A stretch of 64,000 bases of DNA from Streptomyces sp. AC555_RSS877 (lineage in GTDB: Bacteria > Actinomycetota > Actinomycetes > Streptomycetales > Streptomycetaceae). How positions within the stretch are numbered: position 1 is the stretch's first letter; each line of letters opens with the position of its first letter. Both the position numbers and the translations under genes were made by a program. The stretch covers positions 1 to 64,000 of the forward strand of contig NZ_JAGMUK010000104.1 in NCBI RefSeq assembly GCF_019049245.1, in the 5' to 3' direction. A model generated the notes under the pieces. The model was not told the DNA's origin, searched no databases, and saw nothing but the letters and a program-made list of their open reading frames with translations. Positions 61,828 to 64,000 of this stretch are shown piece by piece.

Positions 61828-61857
61828 GGTGCGCCCCGTCACGGGACGGGGCGCACC
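61828..61857 (-). terminator. Intra-operon hairpin after the binding-protein gene (system 3)
   Basis: GGTGCGCCCCGTC-ACGG-GACGGGGCGCACC, a perfect 13-bp stem 20 bp beyond the SBP stop, at the same place as in system 2. Confidence 0.75.
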
Positions 61858-61877
61858 TGACGCCGCTTGGACGGGCG

Positions 61878-63686
61878 TTACTTCACGAACAGCCTGCGCG
61901 GGTCGACGCCGCCGATGACGTCGTCGTACACGAGGCCGCCGATCTTGGACCCGGCGATCTGGGTCTGCTTGTAGTACGCCGTCGGGATGTTGGAGACGAC
62001 ATCCTTCACGATGTACTCGTTGATCTTGTTCCACTCCTCCGCGGCCTTGACGGGGTCGGTGATGGCGGAGACCCGGTCGATGTCCGCGTTGACCTTCTCG
62101 TCGTTGATGTGCGAGTAGTTGGAGGCACCGTCCTGGATCTGGCGGCCGTCGTACAGCGGCGGGATCACGGTCGACGCGCTCGGCCAGTCGGCACCCCACG
62201 CGGTGTGGTAGATGTCGTAGTTGTTCTTGACCTTGCTGACCTGGTCGTAGTAGGTCTCGGCCGGGATCTCCTGGCGCTGGACGTCGAAGCCGGCCTTCTC
62301 CAGGCCCGCCGCCATGGCGGTGGAGTACTGCTGGCCCTCGGGGGTGTTGATGTAGCCGAAGGTCAGCTTCAGGCCCGTCTTGCCGGCCTTCTCCAGCAGT
62401 TCCTTGGCCTTGGCCGGGTCACCGGCGGGCTTCTTCTTCTTGCCGAACGGGTCGAAGGTCGCGTCGTAACCGGAGACGGTCGGGCTGATCAGACCGCCGG
62501 CGGTCTCCATCGCGTCGGTGCCGCCGTAGGCCCGCACGAACGGGGTGATCGGCAGGGCGTAGGCGATGGCCTCGCGGACCGCCTTCTCCTGCATCTCGGG
62601 CTGCGACAGGTTGATGTTCATCTGCCCGACGTACGGCTGGTAGCCGGAGACCGTACGGGGCTTCAGCGCCGAGTCGCGCAGGACCTTCGACAGGTTGCCC
62701 GCGTCGACCTGGTTGCTGAAGCTGATCGCGGTGGCGTTCGCGCCGCTGTCGTCCAGGATGGCCTTGGTCGAGTCCTCGTACTGCTTGTTGAACTCGAAGT
62801 TGAACTGGTCGACGTACTGGTGGCGGACGGCGTCGGTGCCCGGGTCCCAGTTGGTGTTCTTCACCAGCTTCATCGACTTGCCGGACTTGAACTCTTGGAT
62901 CTTGTACGGGCCCGCGGCCATCGGGGCCTTGTCGTACTTCTCCTTGGTGTCCTTCTTCTCCGACACCATGGAGTAGCCCGCCATGGCCAGCGCGTACGGC
63001 AGGTCGGGCTTGGCCTGCTCGAAGTGGAAGACGATGGTCTTGTCGTCAGGCGTCGACAGGACGGTGTCCGGCAGGTGCTTGCCCTTGTACGGGCCGTCCG
63101 GGAGGAGCTTGCGATACTCCGCGCCCGGGGTGTTGGCCATCCACTGCTGGATGTACGTCGGGCCGTTGGAGATGAACGGCGCGAACAGCCGCTCGAAGGT
63201 GTGCCGGACGTCAGCGGCGGTGATCGCGGAGCCGTCGGCCCACTTGATGCCGTCCTTCAGCTTGTACGTCCAGGTCTTGCCGCCGTCTGTGGTCTTGCCG
63301 CTGTCGGTGGCCAGGTCTCCGACGACCTCGTGCTTCTGCCCGTCGTCGCTGGTGGCCTTGTAGCTCGTCAGACCACGGTGGATCAGCTGCGAGAGCGCCA
63401 TCTCGTCCGAGACGTAGATCTGTCCCGGGTCGAGGTGCGCGAAGCTGTCGCGCTGGAGAACCGTGATCGTGCCGCCCGGCTTGGCGCCGGCGATCTCGGC
63501 CGCCGGACCGGTCGAGGCCTTGGCGTCGCCGAAGTCTATGCCGGCCTGCTGCCGTGCGGCGTTCTCCTCGTTCTCCTTGTCGTTGGTGCTGTCCTTGCTG
63601 CCACCTTCGCTGCAGCCGGTGAGCACGAGAGCCCCCGCCGCGAGCAGTGACAGTGCGGCGTACGCGGGGCGTCCACCCTTACCCAT
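61878..63686 (-). CDS. BldKB-like oligopeptide-binding lipoprotein, SBP family 5 (system 3)
   Basis: 602 residues. The Sec lipoprotein signal is AYAALSLLAAGALVLTGC, without twin arginines, so export differs from the system 2 receptor. The SBP_bac_5 fold is intact: GGTITVLQRDSFAHLDPGQIYVSDEM, YKLKDGIKWADGSAITAADVRHTF, AAGPYKIQEFKSGK and AWGADWPSASTVIPPLYDG. Cys are absent from the mature part, unlike system 2. ATG 63686 is used; GTG 63698 is an alternative. Confidence 0.9.
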   Translation of the reverse strand: MGKGGRPAYAALSLLAAGALVLTGCSEGGSKDSTNDKENEENAARQQAGIDFGDAKASTGPAAEIAGAKPGGTITVLQRDSFAHLDPGQIYVSDEMALSQLIHRGLTSYKATSDDGQKHEVVGDLATDSGKTTDGGKTWTYKLKDGIKWADGSAITAADVRHTFERLFAPFISNGPTYIQQWMANTPGAEYRKLLPDGPYKGKHLPDTVLSTPDDKTIVFHFEQAKPDLPYALAMAGYSMVSEKKDTKEKYDKAPMAAGPYKIQEFKSGKSMKLVKNTNWDPGTDAVRHQYVDQFNFEFNKQYEDSTKAILDDSGANATAISFSNQVDAGNLSKVLRDSALKPRTVSGYQPYVGQMNINLSQPEMQEKAVREAIAYALPITPFVRAYGGTDAMETAGGLISPTVSGYDATFDPFGKKKKPAGDPAKAKELLEKAGKTGLKLTFGYINTPEGQQYSTAMAAGLEKAGFDVQRQEIPAETYYDQVSKVKNNYDIYHTAWGADWPSASTVIPPLYDGRQIQDGASNYSHINDEKVNADIDRVSAITDPVKAAEEWNKINEYIVKDVVSNIPTAYYKQTQIAGSKIGGLVYDDVIGGVDPRRLFVK

Positions 63687-63785
63687 CACAGATTCCACCC
63701 ATCTTGTGTCACCAGTGCCAATGAAATGCCGACCGGTACAAGTGCCATCCGGTACGCGTCGGGCGGGATGCCCACGATCTCTCGG

Positions 63786-64000
63786 TCAGCGCTCCGACTT
63801 GGGGTCGAAGGCGTCCCTGACCGAGTCCCCGAGCAGGTTGAACGCCACGATGAAGATGATCATCGAGATGCCCGGGAAGAACATGTAGGTGATGTCGTTC
63901 TGCATCACGAGTTCGGTGGACGCCTTGGAGAACATCTGCCCCCAGTCCGGCGTCGGTTCGACGATTCCCACGCCGAGGAAGGACAGACCGGCCTCGGCGG
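63786..64000 (-). CDS. BldKA-like oligopeptide ABC permease, OppC type (system 3), cut by the window edge
   Basis: The last 71 residues are present: AEAGLSFLGVGIVEPTPDWGQMF, a final helix (MIIFIVAFNLLGDSV) and the DppC-type end RDAFDPKSER. It matches the end of the gene at 47867. The start lies beyond the right edge. Confidence 0.9.
   Translation of the reverse strand, partial: AEAGLSFLGVGIVEPTPDWGQMFSKASTELVMQNDITYMFFPGISMIIFIVAFNLLGDSVRDAFDPKSER

Overview
The window is high-GC, densely coded actinobacterial chromosome, almost certainly Streptomyces or a very close relative. The evidence is strong third-position GC bias, frequent GTG starts, TANNNT -10 boxes directly upstream of start codons, mycothiol (mshB) and TatB genes, bldK-type oligopeptide permeases, and a DUF397/XRE/anti-sigma-like ATPase cluster. 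From memory, much of 10-39 kb follows the order of the Mycobacterium tuberculosis sigE neighbourhood: O-methyltransferase, sigE, rseA, htrA, tatB, mrp, MgtE/CBS protein, corA on one side; DUF3117, tag, DivIVA-like, folP2, LOG protein, dapE, dapC, ferredoxin and mshB on the other.

Layout. 0-10 kb: a transposase tail cut by the window edge, a ferritin-like protein, a DEAD-box RNA helicase with a long basic tail and an apparent CTG start, an alpha/beta hydrolase, an NYN nuclease-like protein, a conserved 50-residue protein, MarC, a PHP phosphoesterase, a zinc-ribbon protein and an MFS exporter. 10-17 kb: a SUFU-domain protein, then a divalent-cation group (CorA, an MgtE_N/CBS regulator-like protein, DUF1003), a lipoprotein and the Mrp Fe-S carrier. 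17-23 kb: an envelope-stress module (tatB, HtrA-like protease, zinc anti-sigma factor, ECF sigma factor, with a recognisable ECF promoter in front) and a divergent O-methyltransferase whose only good start is ATT. 23-39 kb: DUF3117, enoyl-CoA hydratase, tag, folP, LOG, dapE, a lysozyme-like membrane protein, a secreted Ala/Gly-rich protein, dapC, fdxA, GNAT, transglutaminase-like, a deletion scar joining an ABC ATPase to a response regulator, a very long Gly/Pro/Asn-rich peptidoglycan-binding-like membrane protein, DUF6113, mshB and a small membrane protein. 39.5-41.6 kb: an S9 peptidase.

41.8-64 kb holds three complete or near-complete five-gene oligopeptide ABC systems. The first (minus strand) has the order binding protein, two permeases, two ATPases. 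The second (plus) and third (minus, cut by the right edge) have the bldK order permease, binding protein, permease, ATPase, ATPase. The second and third converge on a 4.5 kb accessory segment (DinB/DUF664, VOC, a frameshifted methyltransferase, DUF397/XRE/ATPase, and a possible toxin-antitoxin-like pair). Their terminal ATPase genes share perfectly identical blocks of 106 and 104 bp in inverted orientation, which points to recent duplication or gene conversion.

The genes combine peptide import and degradation (ABC systems, S9 peptidase), envelope quality control (sigE/rseA/htrA/tatB), metal homeostasis, and lysine and mycothiol biosynthesis. I found no rRNA, tRNA, CRISPR array or prophage. 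All functional calls come from reading the sequence and remembered family features; no database search was run.
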